The notes beneath the pieces are model-generated. The model worked only from the letters and a program-made list of their open reading frames with translations. It was not told the origin of the DNA and did no database searches. Shown piece after piece: positions 33,503 to 41,948 of a stretch of 64,000 bases of DNA (positions are counted from its first letter, which is position 1; every line of letters begins with the position of its first letter). Where the stretch lies: positions 9,232 to 73,231 of the forward strand of contig JAHFUM010000006.1 of the NCBI GenBank assembly GCA_023265135.1. The letters run 5' to 3'. Made by a program: the position numbers and the translations under genes. Origin of the DNA: Nitrosarchaeum sp. (GTDB lineage: Archaea; Thermoproteota; Nitrososphaeria; Nitrososphaerales; Nitrosopumilaceae).

Positions 33503-34015
33503 TATACTTCTCTTAGTTTTTTCTACGCTCAAAATATCTTCTTTTTTGACAATTGAAATTCCTGTTTTATTTCCCAACACTTCGATTAGTATGATTTTGT
33601 CGGGAAATTCTAACGATACTTTATTCTTAATTTTTTTTGCTACTGTAGAAATTAATTCCTGACTTGAAATGCTTGAATTTCTCTTCTCAATTGATATCCT
33701 GTACGATTCACCATTAGAGATTAATTGGATTAAATCTGAAATTCCATCTTCAATACTCTCAATCTTGGTTTCTGTAATTTTTTGAATGGGAATTATTCTG
33801 AGGCAATATCTTATGCACCATGGTTCATCTAATAGCATATCTTTGATTTTTTTTACAACATCTATTGGATCCAATTTTGTTTCAGCAGTTAAAATTCCAG
33901 ACATGTTTGTGATAGTTACCATTGATTCTAAATCCCCCAATTTTTCTAAAATACCCGTCAATTCTTGCCTGGTTTCTGATTCTAAATGTCTAGCACATGT
34001 AATTATTAGATTCAA
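33494..34015 (-). CDS. THUMP-domain RNA-binding protein
   Basis: The 173-residue protein is essentially one THUMP domain: NLIITCARHLESETRQEL, MSGILTAETKLDPIDVVKKIKDML, CIRYCLRIIPIQKITETKIESI, SYRISIEKRNSSISSQELI, VLGNKTGISIV. THUMP modules bind tRNA acceptor ends and normally occur with methyltransferase, deaminase or thiouridylase domains. Here it stands alone, like Tan1/THUMPD1, which assists ac4C formation. It overlaps the Sua5 gene by four bases. Confidence 0.9.
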   Translation of the reverse strand: MNLIITCARHLESETRQELTGILEKLGDLESMVTITNMSGILTAETKLDPIDVVKKIKDMLLDEPWCIRYCLRIIPIQKITETKIESIEDGISDLIQLISNGESYRISIEKRNSSISSQELISTVAKKIKNKVSLEFPDKIILIEVLGNKTGISIVKKEDILSVEKTKRSISE

Positions 34016-34611
34016 AGCATCTTCAAGATCTCTTTTCGTGTTAAAACTCCTTCTCTATGAATTTTCAATTTTCCTTCATTAAATTCAATTATTGTAGATT
34101 CTCCCACACTTGTTATTGTTCCACCATCTAAAAAAAGATCAAAATCTTGGATATTTTGATAACACTCTTGTGGATCTCTAAATGGACCCGTTCCAGAAAC
34201 ATTTGCACTTGTTCCAATTACGAAATTACATTTTTTTAAAAGTTCTAATGCACATTGATGCTTTGGAACTCTAATTGCAATTTTATCGTCCACATTTAAT
34301 GATGCTTTGAGGTTTTCATCTGTCAATTTTAGAATCAAAGTCAGCGGTCCTGGCCAAATCTTCTGTGCAATCTTTTCTGAATTTTTGTCAAATTCTACAA
34401 TTTTTGCAGCAGTATCTTTTGAAAAAGCTAAAATTGGAAGTGATTTTGAAATTACCCTCGATTTGATTTTGTAAATTTTTTGAACTGCTTTTTTATCATA
34501 TGGATTACAACCAATTCCATACACCGTATCAGTTGGGAAAACAATCACACCTCCATCTTTGATAGTCTTACTTGCTTTTTCAATACCTTCTTTATCGCAC
34601 TTTACTTTCAA
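34012..34611 (-). CDS. Threonylcarbamoyl-AMP synthase (Sua5/YrdC)
   Basis: The 199-residue protein makes L-threonylcarbamoyladenylate from threonine, bicarbonate and ATP for the universal t6A tRNA modification. It has the YrdC fold: GGVIVFPTDTVYGIGCNPYD, YKIKSRVISKSLPILAFS, WPGPLTLILK, DKIAIRVPKH, IGTSANVSGTGPF and STIIEFNEGKLKIHREG. There is no C-terminal Sua5 domain. It is cotranscribed with the THUMP gene and faces the Cgi121-containing gene. Confidence 0.94.
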   Translation of the reverse strand: MKVKCDKEGIEKASKTIKDGGVIVFPTDTVYGIGCNPYDKKAVQKIYKIKSRVISKSLPILAFSKDTAAKIVEFDKNSEKIAQKIWPGPLTLILKLTDENLKASLNVDDKIAIRVPKHQCALELLKKCNFVIGTSANVSGTGPFRDPQECYQNIQDFDLFLDGGTITSVGESTIIEFNEGKLKIHREGVLTRKEILKML

Positions 34612-34693
34612 TTACATTATTCGTATTCTTTTCTTTAATTATTCATTTACATTTGAATAAGTTTTTTAATGAATAAAAATTCCTAATCATCGA

Positions 34694-34783
34694 ATGTCTG
34701 ATCCCTCATCTGAATACGAAGATACAGATTTTCAAGATGATTTTGATGATGATATGGATAAATTTGATGAAGCAGAAGACTAA
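34694..34783 (+). CDS. 29-residue highly acidic microprotein
   Basis: ATG at 34694 encodes MSDPSSEYEDTDFQDDFDD and DMDKFDEAED, almost entirely aspartate, glutamate, serine and phenylalanine. An AT-rich TTTTTTAATGAATAAAAA lies just upstream and could hold a TATA element. The stop overlaps the end of the convergent HTH gene by four bases. It could be a DNA mimic or chaperone partner, but only its composition is visible. Confidence 0.45.
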   Translation: MSDPSSEYEDTDFQDDFDDDMDKFDEAED

Positions 34784-35067
34784 ATTGTTAGACCAAAATT
34801 ATCTGCAAAAGTTGTAAATGTATAATATGCTTGAAGAAATTCTCGTCCTGATTGACTTATTCTGTATTTATTTGAACCCTGCGTATCTACTTGTTCTAAT
34901 AATCCCTGTGATACCAGTGTCTTCAAAATTCTGGAAATTCTAGAATGGGAAATGTTTGCCTTTCTAATAAGATAAGTTACTGTAGCACCTTCTTCATCTT
35001 GGAGATCATCACGTGTAGTAGACAATATATCCCCAATTATTTTCATATGTGTTCTATATTCAACCAT
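34780..35067 (-). CDS. Winged-helix transcription regulator, paralogue of 27600-27881
   Basis: The start is placed at ATG 35067, giving 95 residues, because the upstream extension is unlike the family. The sequence MVEYRTHMKIIGDILSTTRDD, YLIRKANISHSRISRILKTL, then VSQGLLEQVD and KYRISQSGREFL shows the winged helix-turn-helix and wing. It matches the other regulator of this window closely in the recognition helix. The C-terminal helix FTTFADNFGLTI also resembles its FAGIAESFGLEL. Confidence 0.9.
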   Translation of the reverse strand: MVEYRTHMKIIGDILSTTRDDLQDEEGATVTYLIRKANISHSRISRILKTLVSQGLLEQVDTQGSNKYRISQSGREFLQAYYTFTTFADNFGLTI

Positions 35068-35191
35068 GTCTATCCCTGTATACGTAATTTTGTAATTTCT
35101 ATGAGAGTGGGTTGATATTTTCCAATATACTAAAAAGATAAAAGAATTTGACAAATTTTGATTTTGTAATTAATTTGAGCCTAAAAACTAA

Positions 35192-35833
35192 TTATTCAAA
35201 ATCATCATCAAATTTTATCTTAGTTAACGGAATTTTACTTACTGGAACAAACAAAGCAATCAAACCAACAATTTTGATAACTAAAGAAACTGAATACAAA
35301 ATAGATTCTGGAAATACAAAAGAATACCATCCTAAAAATTCTCCAAAAGCTAACAACGCCAATCCGACTGCTACTGATATAGCTCCTTTATTTTTATTTT
35401 CAAAATATGATAATGTTGTTTCAATTGCTCCATAAGCCAGTAAAATAAATGAAACAGATCTAAAGATGTGTTCTATTTGTACAGACGACACTAAGAATAA
35501 TGGAAAAATTCCAATAGATCTGAAATATCTTGATTTTGGAAAAAATGATTTAATGCTATGTGAAAATGCTATAAAGAAATATCCTACTGTTTGAATGATA
35601 ATTCCTAAAGTCTGGATCCATCTTTCTATATTGCCTGATTTTATTAAAAAATCTTCTAACATGTATCCTGTCCATATTACAAAAAATCCGATACTAATTG
35701 AAAAGAATGCAATTGTTAATCTAAATAATGTAGGGCTACCTGTATTTCTAAATCCAATTAGTGACATAATTCCTATTGCAAGGCCTACCAAAAATCCAAC
35801 TAAATTTAATATATTTTCTAATAGAAATTCCAA
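35192..35833 (-). CDS. Polytopic membrane protein, about seven helices
   Basis: The 213-residue protein has about seven hydrophobic segments, beginning with ILNLVGFLVGLAIGIMSLIG and ending with IVGLIALFVPVSKI. Short loops contain occasional charges; a PEGF-like conserved transport motif is not seen. The C-terminus is acidic (KIKFDDDFE). The layout recalls archaeal seven-helix sensor or MASE-like modules without the output domain. No function is assigned. Confidence 0.75.
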   Translation of the reverse strand: MEFLLENILNLVGFLVGLAIGIMSLIGFRNTGSPTLFRLTIAFFSISIGFFVIWTGYMLEDFLIKSGNIERWIQTLGIIIQTVGYFFIAFSHSIKSFFPKSRYFRSIGIFPLFLVSSVQIEHIFRSVSFILLAYGAIETTLSYFENKNKGAISVAVGLALLAFGEFLGWYSFVFPESILYSVSLVIKIVGLIALFVPVSKIPLTKIKFDDDFE

Positions 35834-35893
35834 TGATGTTTAACAATTAATCGATCTAATTATTTTAATCTGCTGAATGATTTAACTATCCTG

Positions 35894-36103
35894 TTAATCC
35901 CATTCGTCTAATGATCCTGCAGATTGACCTTCAGTACTACCAGCATAATCTCCAAGTATATCTGAATATGTCGATTCATTATGTGCAACAAATTTAACAT
36001 ATTCACCATAACTCATATCTAAATCACAGTTTTCACATTTTACAAAAGAAAAATCCATTGACAATTCTGCAGTTTTCTTACATTTTGGACATTTAATCTT
36101 CAT
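35894..36103 (-). CDS. Small zinc-ribbon protein
   Basis: The 69-residue protein opens MKIKCPKCKKTAELSMDFSF and continues VKCENCDLDMSYGEYVKF, a classic two-knuckle zinc ribbon. An acidic, glycine- and serine-rich tail (GDYAGSTEGQSAGSLDEWD) follows. It is transcribed away from the YggX-like gene at 36181; the two zinc-finger genes share a 77-base divergent region. Probably nucleic-acid or protein binding; unassigned. Confidence 0.85.
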   Translation of the reverse strand: MKIKCPKCKKTAELSMDFSFVKCENCDLDMSYGEYVKFVAHNESTYSDILGDYAGSTEGQSAGSLDEWD

Positions 36104-36180
36104 ACTTTATTTCGTAATAATTATCTATTATTGCTTTACATTCAATAAAAGATAAAAGGAGTTCTTTTTTGTTACTATCT

Positions 36181-36462
36181 ATGAATAGAACTTGTACAAA
36201 ATGTAAAAACTCAATTCTTGATAATGAGGTACTCGATGTAGTTGCTGAAAAATATCCTGTTTGTAACAAGTGCTGGGCAGAATGGAAAGAGTACAGAGTA
36301 ATGGTAATGAATGAAATGCGACTCGATATGTCTATGTTAGATCATAGGAAATTATTAAAAAAACATGAAAAAATCTTTGCAGGTGTTCTTTCTCCTGAAG
36401 GAGAAATAGTTGACTATGCTAATGAAGATAATAGAAAACCTGATAAACCTCCAGACGCTTAA
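36181..36462 (+). CDS. Zinc-finger protein with YggX-like (iron trafficking-type) domain
   Basis: ATG at 36181 is preferred, giving 93 residues. The first part has a zinc ribbon (CTKCKNSILDNEV, PVCNKCWAEW). Residues about 33-70, WAEWKEYRVMVMNEMRLDMS, then MLDHRKLLKKHEKIFAG, resemble the helical core of bacterial YggX (EWxxxQTMLINExRLN...). In bacteria YggX limits iron-driven oxidative damage. A metal-related role is possible but remains inference. The 3' end overlaps the next convergent gene by four bases. Confidence 0.75.
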   Translation: MNRTCTKCKNSILDNEVLDVVAEKYPVCNKCWAEWKEYRVMVMNEMRLDMSMLDHRKLLKKHEKIFAGVLSPEGEIVDYANEDNRKPDKPPDA

Positions 36463-36920
36463 ATCTTCAAGTATTTTTTTGCGTTATCTGGTATAACTAT
36501 CATTATTTTTCTTTTTCTCTCTATATCAAGATCATTAATTATTTTCTTGATCGTTTGTGAAAGGATCTCTTTTTTTCCTTCATCTAATGTTAAGAAAATT
36601 TCTAATATCCCATCTAAATTAAACACAATTAATTTTTGGGGTGATTCAGAAATCTCATTAATATATCCTGAAAATAACTCATTTCGCTGTTCTTCTGCCA
36701 GTGTAGTTAAGATTTCTAACCATGTCTTGAAAAGTTTTGCAAAATTTGGAAAAGGGATTGTAGGTCCAGCTTCCAGAGCATTATTGATGATTTCTTTTTT
36801 ATCTACATCAGACATTGAGAAAAATTCCATCATTCTTTTTTTCAAAACAGGTATTCTAAGAAAATCTGGAAGATTTGCCAAGATCACTATGATATTTCCT
36901 GCATAATTTGGTTCTGTCAA
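36459..36920 (-). CDS. Uncharacterised helical protein
   Basis: The 153-residue protein looks all-helical and acidic, with repeated hydrophobic helices (IIVILANLPDFLRIPVLKKRM, FAKLFKTWLEILTTLAEEQR, IIKKIINDLDIERKRKIMIV). It lacks signal, membrane or metal-binding motifs. Helix pairing suggests a HEAT- or ARM-like scaffold, but no repeats can be aligned confidently. Confidence 0.7.
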   Translation of the reverse strand: MTEPNYAGNIIVILANLPDFLRIPVLKKRMMEFFSMSDVDKKEIINNALEAGPTIPFPNFAKLFKTWLEILTTLAEEQRNELFSGYINEISESPQKLIVFNLDGILEIFLTLDEGKKEILSQTIKKIINDLDIERKRKIMIVIPDNAKKYLKI

Positions 36921-36971
36921 CGATCAATTCTATTTCTAATTTAGTATTAAATCATCTGACAACACTTCAGC

Positions 36972-36980
36972 TTAAATAAA
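36972..36980 (+). promoter_or_regulatory. Putative TATA box for purA
   Basis: TTAAATAAA at 36972-36980 is about 25 bases before the purA ATG at 37001, as expected for a leaderless archaeal message. Confidence 0.45.
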
Positions 36981-37000
36981 CGGAATTAAAGTTCGAAAAT

Positions 37001-38002
37001 ATGACTTCAACTGTTGTTGTTGGTGGATTTTTTGGAGATGAAGGCAAAGGAAAGATTATTTCATATCTTGCCATGAAAGATAATCCAAAAATTATTGTTC
37101 GTGGTGGAGCTGGTCCAAATGCAGGTCATACAATTAGGGATGGTGATAAAACTTACAAAGTCAGAATGTTACCAAGCGGATTTTTGAATAAAAATGCAAA
37201 AGTTATGATTGGCCCAGGAGTTGTAATTAATCCATCTATTTTATTAAAAGAGATACAAGATTTTGATGCATCCGGGCGTTCATTTATTGACAAACATTGT
37301 GGGATTATTGAAGAAAGTCATCTATCTCGTGATTCCAAGGGTGAATTAAAAGAAAAGATTGGCAGTACTGGTTCTGGCACTGGTCCTGCAAATGCAGATA
37401 GAGCCATGAGAGTTTTAAAATTAGCAAAGGATATCGACTCTTTGTCTTCATTGATTGTAGATGTTCCTGCTGAAATAAACTCTGCACTTTCTCTAAATCA
37501 AAATGTATTGGTTGAAGGAACTCAAGGCACATTTTTATCTTTATGGCATGGAACGTATCCTTATGTAACTTCAAAAGATGTTACTGCTTCTGGAATTTGT
37601 GCTGATGTTGGACTGGGACCAAAAAAAGTCGATGAAGTAATCGTTGTATTCAAATCATATGTTACACGTGTTGGTACTGGGCCGTTAGCTAAAGAGCTTA
37701 CTCTTGCAGAGGCTGAAAGTAAAGGTTGGTCTGAATTTGGAACTGTAACTGGTAGGCAAAGACGTGCAGCTGATTTTGATTTTGAATTAGCTAGGCGTGC
37801 AATAATGCTCAATAGTGCAACTCAAATTGCAATAACAAAACTAGATGTAATATTTCCAGAATGTACAGGTAAAACATCTTTTAACGAACTTTCTAAAGAC
37901 GCACAATCATTCATAAAAAACATTGAAGATAAATTAAACACGCCTGTAACAATAATTGGAACAGGACCAGCTATCAATGAAATCATTGACAGAAGAAAAT
38001 AG
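37001..38002 (+). CDS. purA: Adenylosuccinate synthetase
   Basis: PurA joins IMP and aspartate using GTP to form adenylosuccinate. It has FFGDEGKGKI (P-loop), RGGAGPNAGHTI, STGSGTGPANADR, EGTQGTFLSLWHGTYPYVTS, and GTVTGRQRRAADFD. At 333 residues it is the short archaeal form, lacking about 100 residues of the bacterial enzyme. ATG at 37001 with its own TATA box. Its product is the substrate of PurB at 16580-17941. Confidence 0.96.
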   Translation: MTSTVVVGGFFGDEGKGKIISYLAMKDNPKIIVRGGAGPNAGHTIRDGDKTYKVRMLPSGFLNKNAKVMIGPGVVINPSILLKEIQDFDASGRSFIDKHCGIIEESHLSRDSKGELKEKIGSTGSGTGPANADRAMRVLKLAKDIDSLSSLIVDVPAEINSALSLNQNVLVEGTQGTFLSLWHGTYPYVTSKDVTASGICADVGLGPKKVDEVIVVFKSYVTRVGTGPLAKELTLAEAESKGWSEFGTVTGRQRRAADFDFELARRAIMLNSATQIAITKLDVIFPECTGKTSFNELSKDAQSFIKNIEDKLNTPVTIIGTGPAINEIIDRRK

Positions 38003-38051
38003 GCTGGAAAATTTTGAGTAAGTTTAATTTAGTATAACACAAAAAATAATC

Positions 38052-38714
38052 GTGGATAAATTACCTCGTTACATTCAAGTTTCTTCCACGCTAGAGTTTT
38101 CTAGATTAGTTTGTGCTCTTGAGCGTGCACCACGTGTATCCTTTCTTCATGAACATAATGGCCAAAAAGTTTTATCGGTTCAAATGGATGTATTGAAAGA
38201 AAAACCAATTGTGTATTATACTCCGTTTGAACACAGCGGTCATTACATTTGTTATGGGTTAAAAGGAGGAAAAGAGGAATCTGAAATTGTAAATTCCACA
38301 TCTGATGCAAGTAAATTGTATTCTCCTATTGTAAGAATAAAATCACTTCCAGATGCTTTAAAACCTGGAAATGGAACTGCTGACAGATATTTGCCTATTG
38401 AGCTTGAAGATCTATCTAGTCTTGCAAAGCTTACTTGGGGTTTTGAAGAAGTACCATTTCCGTTGTTCTTGTTCCCACATACTGATAAATGGCTTGTTGG
38501 AGTTTTTATGAATTTTAATGAAGAAGGAACTTCTTATTTTTGTCATGTTGTTCTTGATTCTGATCCTGAAAAACCATTCTTGAAATTTACAACCAATAAT
38601 GATGCTGAACCGTCGTTTGTAGAAAACCCCTCTGAACATGGTTATTCATACATCAAAATTATAAAACTAAAAGAAACACATCCCTTAGTTGATTATGGAC
38701 ACCTTCAGAACTAG
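38052..38714 (+). CDS. Uncharacterised protein upstream of pyrF
   Basis: The 220-residue protein begins with GTG at 38052 (MDKLPRYIQVSSTLEFSRLV) and has alternating beta strands and short helices (KPIVYYTPFEHSGHYICYGL, FPLFLFPHTDKWLVGVFMNF, SYFCHVVLDSD). It has no signal peptide or metal motif. Its last 20 bases overlap pyrF, so the genes are coupled. No family was recognised and a role in pyrimidine synthesis is only suggested by position. Confidence 0.75.
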   Translation: MDKLPRYIQVSSTLEFSRLVCALERAPRVSFLHEHNGQKVLSVQMDVLKEKPIVYYTPFEHSGHYICYGLKGGKEESEIVNSTSDASKLYSPIVRIKSLPDALKPGNGTADRYLPIELEDLSSLAKLTWGFEEVPFPLFLFPHTDKWLVGVFMNFNEEGTSYFCHVVLDSDPEKPFLKFTTNNDAEPSFVENPSEHGYSYIKIIKLKETHPLVDYGHLQN

Positions 38715-39435
38715 ACTTTCTCAAATCTCAAAAAAGAATGGTAAAATTATTCTTGCCAATGACTATGACTCATCTGTACATAATTTAGAGGCAAAAACCA
38801 TACAGAACATAAAAAATTTACATCCATATCTATGTGGAATTAAACTAAATTTTCATTTACTATTGCCTCTAGGGTTCAAAGAAATTTCTAAAATCAATAA
38901 AACTGCTCATGAATATGGACTACAAACAATTGCTGACATAAAATTAAATGATATTGGAAATACAAATAAAGTTACTACAGATCATCTTTGGAATTTAGGT
39001 TTTGACGCAGTAATTGTTAATCCTATTATGGGATTAGATAGTCTAAAGCAATTGGTAAAATCTTCTCATAAGGAAAAAAAAGGAGTAATAACGTTATGTC
39101 ATATGAGCGCACCTGAGGCCAAATTATCATATGATATGGAAATCAAAATGGGTAAAAAACAGCAACTCTATCAATTATTCTTAGATTGGGCTATTGCCTC
39201 TAAAGTTGATGGAATTATAGCTGGTGCAACATTTCCTGAAATCATTCACTATTGTAATAAAAAAGTAAGTAGAAAATTAGATATTTTTTCACCAGGCATT
39301 GGCACACAAGGAGGAAGTGCTAAAAAAGTCATCCAAGCTGGCACTGACTATCTGATTGTAGGCAGAACAATACTTAATGACAAAAACCCTCTAATTATTT
39401 TAAAAGAATTACATATGCAAAGTTTTGTTAAGTAA
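38695..39435 (+). CDS. pyrF: Orotidine 5'-phosphate decarboxylase
   Basis: PyrF decarboxylates OMP to UMP. The TIM barrel shows KIILANDYD (first Asp), CGIKLNFHLLLPLG, ADIKLNDIGNTN with the catalytic Lys-Asp pair, HMSAPEA, IAGATFPEII and FSPGIGTQGGSAKKVIQAGTDYLIVGRTI. The order resembles the archaeal subclass. ATG at 38695 is preferred to TTG at 38689. Its 3' end overlaps the convergent Nudix gene by 27 bases. Confidence 0.93.
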   Translation: MDTFRTRLSQISKKNGKIILANDYDSSVHNLEAKTIQNIKNLHPYLCGIKLNFHLLLPLGFKEISKINKTAHEYGLQTIADIKLNDIGNTNKVTTDHLWNLGFDAVIVNPIMGLDSLKQLVKSSHKEKKGVITLCHMSAPEAKLSYDMEIKMGKKQQLYQLFLDWAIASKVDGIIAGATFPEIIHYCNKKVSRKLDIFSPGIGTQGGSAKKVIQAGTDYLIVGRTILNDKNPLIILKELHMQSFVK

Positions 39436-39834
39436 TGATCTTGATTTAGTTAAAATTGATTTTGCGTTATCAAATGTTGTTTTCTCCATAGCTGTTTGAT
39501 AATCCATCCAAGTATAATCCAAATGCTCATGTGAAATTGAAACTTCTTTACTTTTTGTCTCTGCTAAGTAAAAGACAACTTTCTTATGAACTAATTCTCC
39601 CTGATATTGAAAATTATATTCTATCCATTCCTCAAAATCGTCTAAAAACACAATATCTGTTATCCCTGTCTCTTCACGTGTTTCTCTTATAGCTGTCTGA
39701 TGAGATGACTCACCTTTTTCCATTTTACCTTTAACAAAATCCCAATGTCCTGATGGATAATGTAATAGCAAAAATAAAATTTTTGAATTATCTTTTCTAA
39801 ATAATACTATGCCTGCAGATGTTTCTTCTATCAT
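39409..39834 (-). CDS. Nudix hydrolase, diadenosine tetraphosphatase-like
   Basis: The 141-residue protein has the complete Nudix box GKMEKGESSHQTAIRETREETGI, preceded by AGIVLFRKDNSKILFLLLHYPSGHWDFVKG. The WDFVKGK and Glu positions fit the bis(5'-nucleosyl)-tetraphosphatase group, so Ap4A or a similar dinucleotide is a likely substrate. It has no signal. It lies 15 bases downstream of the cis-prenyltransferase gene on the same strand. Confidence 0.92.
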   Translation of the reverse strand: MIEETSAGIVLFRKDNSKILFLLLHYPSGHWDFVKGKMEKGESSHQTAIRETREETGITDIVFLDDFEEWIEYNFQYQGELVHKKVVFYLAETKSKEVSISHEHLDYTWMDYQTAMEKTTFDNAKSILTKSRSLLNKTLHM

Positions 39835-39849
39835 TCAATATCATCCAGA

Positions 39850-40641
39850 TTATTTACCTAATCTTCTTTTTCTTTCTTGGAATGTTCTGATAGCCCTCAT
39901 CAAATCAATCTTCCTGAATTCAGGCCAAAATATGTCCATAAAAATCAATTCACTATACGCACTTTGCCACATGAGAAACCCACTTAGTCTTTTTTCACCA
40001 GATGTTCTTAAAATCATATCTGGTGATGATTGAGGTAAATATGATGTGTATAAGTTGGATTCAATTTCTTTTTTACTGATATCATTAACATCGAGTGATC
40101 CTTCTTTGATCTTTTCAGCTATTTTTTTCACAGCATCCACTAATTCATTTTGTCCTCCATATGCTAATGCAATATTTAGAAAGTGTTCATCATAATTTTT
40201 TGTTGCATCATCTAATCGTTTTAACACTTCTTTAATTGAATCCGGTAACAATTCAATTCTACCAATCCCTTTGACTCGCATTTTATTTTTATGAATTCTA
40301 GTATCATTGTACAGTTTTTCCAATCTAATGCGAATTAATTCATAAAGATGTTCTAATTCCTCATCATCTCTATCTAGATTTTCAGCAGAAAGAGCATACA
40401 AAGTAATTATTTTAATATCTAATTCTTCGCACCAATCAAGAAGATTTTCTACTGCGTCTGCGCCCTTCCAGTGACCGTCTTTTGGAACAGTGAGATGTCT
40501 TTTTGCCCATCTTCTGTTTCCATCTAAAATTAAGGCAAGGTGATTTGGAATATCCCCTCCACGTATTTCACTTTCAAGTCTTTTTGAATAAATCCTGTAT
40601 AATCCAGATAGCTGAAATATGGTGTCTTTTATCTTGTTAAT
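39850..40641 (-). CDS. Isoprenyl diphosphate synthase (UppS-type cis-prenyltransferase), start codon unclear
   Basis: The enzyme condenses isopentenyl diphosphate units in cis to make the polyprenyl carrier used for surface glycans. The signature IPNHLALILDGNRRWAKRH, then DWCEELDIKIITLYALSAENL, ALAYGGQNELVDAVKKIA, PDMILRTSGEKRLSGFLMWQ and ELIFMDIFWPEF are all present. An ATG/GTG/TTG-only reading starts at TTG 40401, which would remove the catalytic Asp in LILDGNRRW. The frame actually continues upstream to a stop at 40681-40683 without any ATG, GTG or TTG. ATT at 40641 (INKIKDTIFQLSGLYRIYSK) gives a normal 263-residue length and is my best guess. Confidence 0.83.
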   Translation of the reverse strand: MNKIKDTIFQLSGLYRIYSKRLESEIRGGDIPNHLALILDGNRRWAKRHLTVPKDGHWKGADAVENLLDWCEELDIKIITLYALSAENLDRDDEELEHLYELIRIRLEKLYNDTRIHKNKMRVKGIGRIELLPDSIKEVLKRLDDATKNYDEHFLNIALAYGGQNELVDAVKKIAEKIKEGSLDVNDISKKEIESNLYTSYLPQSSPDMILRTSGEKRLSGFLMWQSAYSELIFMDIFWPEFRKIDLMRAIRTFQERKRRLGK

Positions 40642-40724
40642 GTCTAATCCCCACTGATAATTGACGGTCTCTAGCTGATATCAGTGTTTTTCAGAAATAT
40701 AGTATTGCACAGATATTTCTTTAT

Positions 40725-41873
40725 TTAGTCTGAAATCATCTCTTGACGTTTATGCTTTCTATATTTTTTAAAGAGAATAGTGGCTGAGATTAAGGTAGCT
40801 GCCAGACCTGCTAACAAAGGTGGAACGAGTGTAATTGAATCAACGCCGGGATTCATAATAATAATAATAAATTGAGATGTAATAGGATACAACGCACCAA
40901 GAACTATGATTCTTAAAACATCACTAATTTGTCTTGGAACTCCTCCTATCCAATTACTTAGTAGTACTCCTGCAAAAATTGCACCCAATCCCATCCATAA
41001 TATTGGTAATGCTCCTGTAACAAATTGACCAATTATTATTTTATCTGAAAATATTGTTAGCAGGTCTGAATCTTTTTCTACCAATTTTTGATCAACTGAA
41101 TTAATTCCAGCTGGAACCGATGACAAAATCAACAAAATACCTGCAACCATTGTAAATATTCTGATAAATCCCATGGGTGTGGGTTTCGTCAAATTCGCCC
41201 ATGCTCTATCTATATCAAAAGCTCTAATTAAAAATGCTGCACCTAAAATGCTTACTAGTACTGCAAATATCTCTGCAGTATATCCAAAAATTGTTGCAAT
41301 TCCTCCAATCAACAAAAGTATTCCTGGAACTCCCAAGAAAAATTTAGAATATTTTGAATCATATGCTAACATTTTAAGATATTTTCCAAATACTGCATAG
41401 GAATATTCTACACTTCTACTTACTTTCATTACGACCCTTTGAACTGAAACAACTGGTAATACATTTTGAATAACTGGAATTACACTCTCATCATCTTCTC
41501 CGTCTGACACAATAACTGCTCCGTTTGCAGAAAACACCTCTAAAATCTTCTTTATTTCAATTAAAATTTTTTCATCTGCCTGTACTCCTCTTTCTTTAAT
41601 TCCAGCTACAATTACTACTTCAACTTGATATCCCTTACTTATCAAATCCTCATATGTTTTAATTGCAGAAAACATTGAATTAGAATCAGCGTCTTCTGGA
41701 TCCTCTAATGCGAATCTCTGTGCTGCATCAATACAAGCATCTCTGCCAATAACTGGCGTCATAATGCCTGCTTTTTCACCAATGTCATTATCTCTATCAA
41801 CACAAATTACTAGTAACTTGTTAGCCGTGGACGCATTGACCTCCTTTTCTACCTTGTCAGAGCTCTGAGACAT
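40725..41873 (-). CDS. DUF373 membrane protein
   Basis: The 382-residue protein has a soluble N-terminal domain (about 20-150: LLVICVDRDNDIGEKAGIMTPV, VEVVIVAGIKERGVQADE, NGAVIVSDGEDDESVIPVI). Six or seven membrane helices follow (FLGVPGILLLIGGIATIFG ... LVPPLLAGLAATLISATILF). This is the archaeal DUF373 architecture, whose function is unknown. The N-terminal Asp-rich strands suggest nucleotide or metal binding. The C-terminus is short and basic. Confidence 0.92.
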   Translation of the reverse strand: MSQSSDKVEKEVNASTANKLLVICVDRDNDIGEKAGIMTPVIGRDACIDAAQRFALEDPEDADSNSMFSAIKTYEDLISKGYQVEVVIVAGIKERGVQADEKILIEIKKILEVFSANGAVIVSDGEDDESVIPVIQNVLPVVSVQRVVMKVSRSVEYSYAVFGKYLKMLAYDSKYSKFFLGVPGILLLIGGIATIFGYTAEIFAVLVSILGAAFLIRAFDIDRAWANLTKPTPMGFIRIFTMVAGILLILSSVPAGINSVDQKLVEKDSDLLTIFSDKIIIGQFVTGALPILWMGLGAIFAGVLLSNWIGGVPRQISDVLRIIVLGALYPITSQFIIIIMNPGVDSITLVPPLLAGLAATLISATILFKKYRKHKRQEMISD

Positions 41874-41948
41874 TCTTTTTCTAAATGTCGAATTGCTTTT
41901 TAATGATTTCCAACTTTTAAAAATATTATAATTCGGTTTTGAGCCTAG

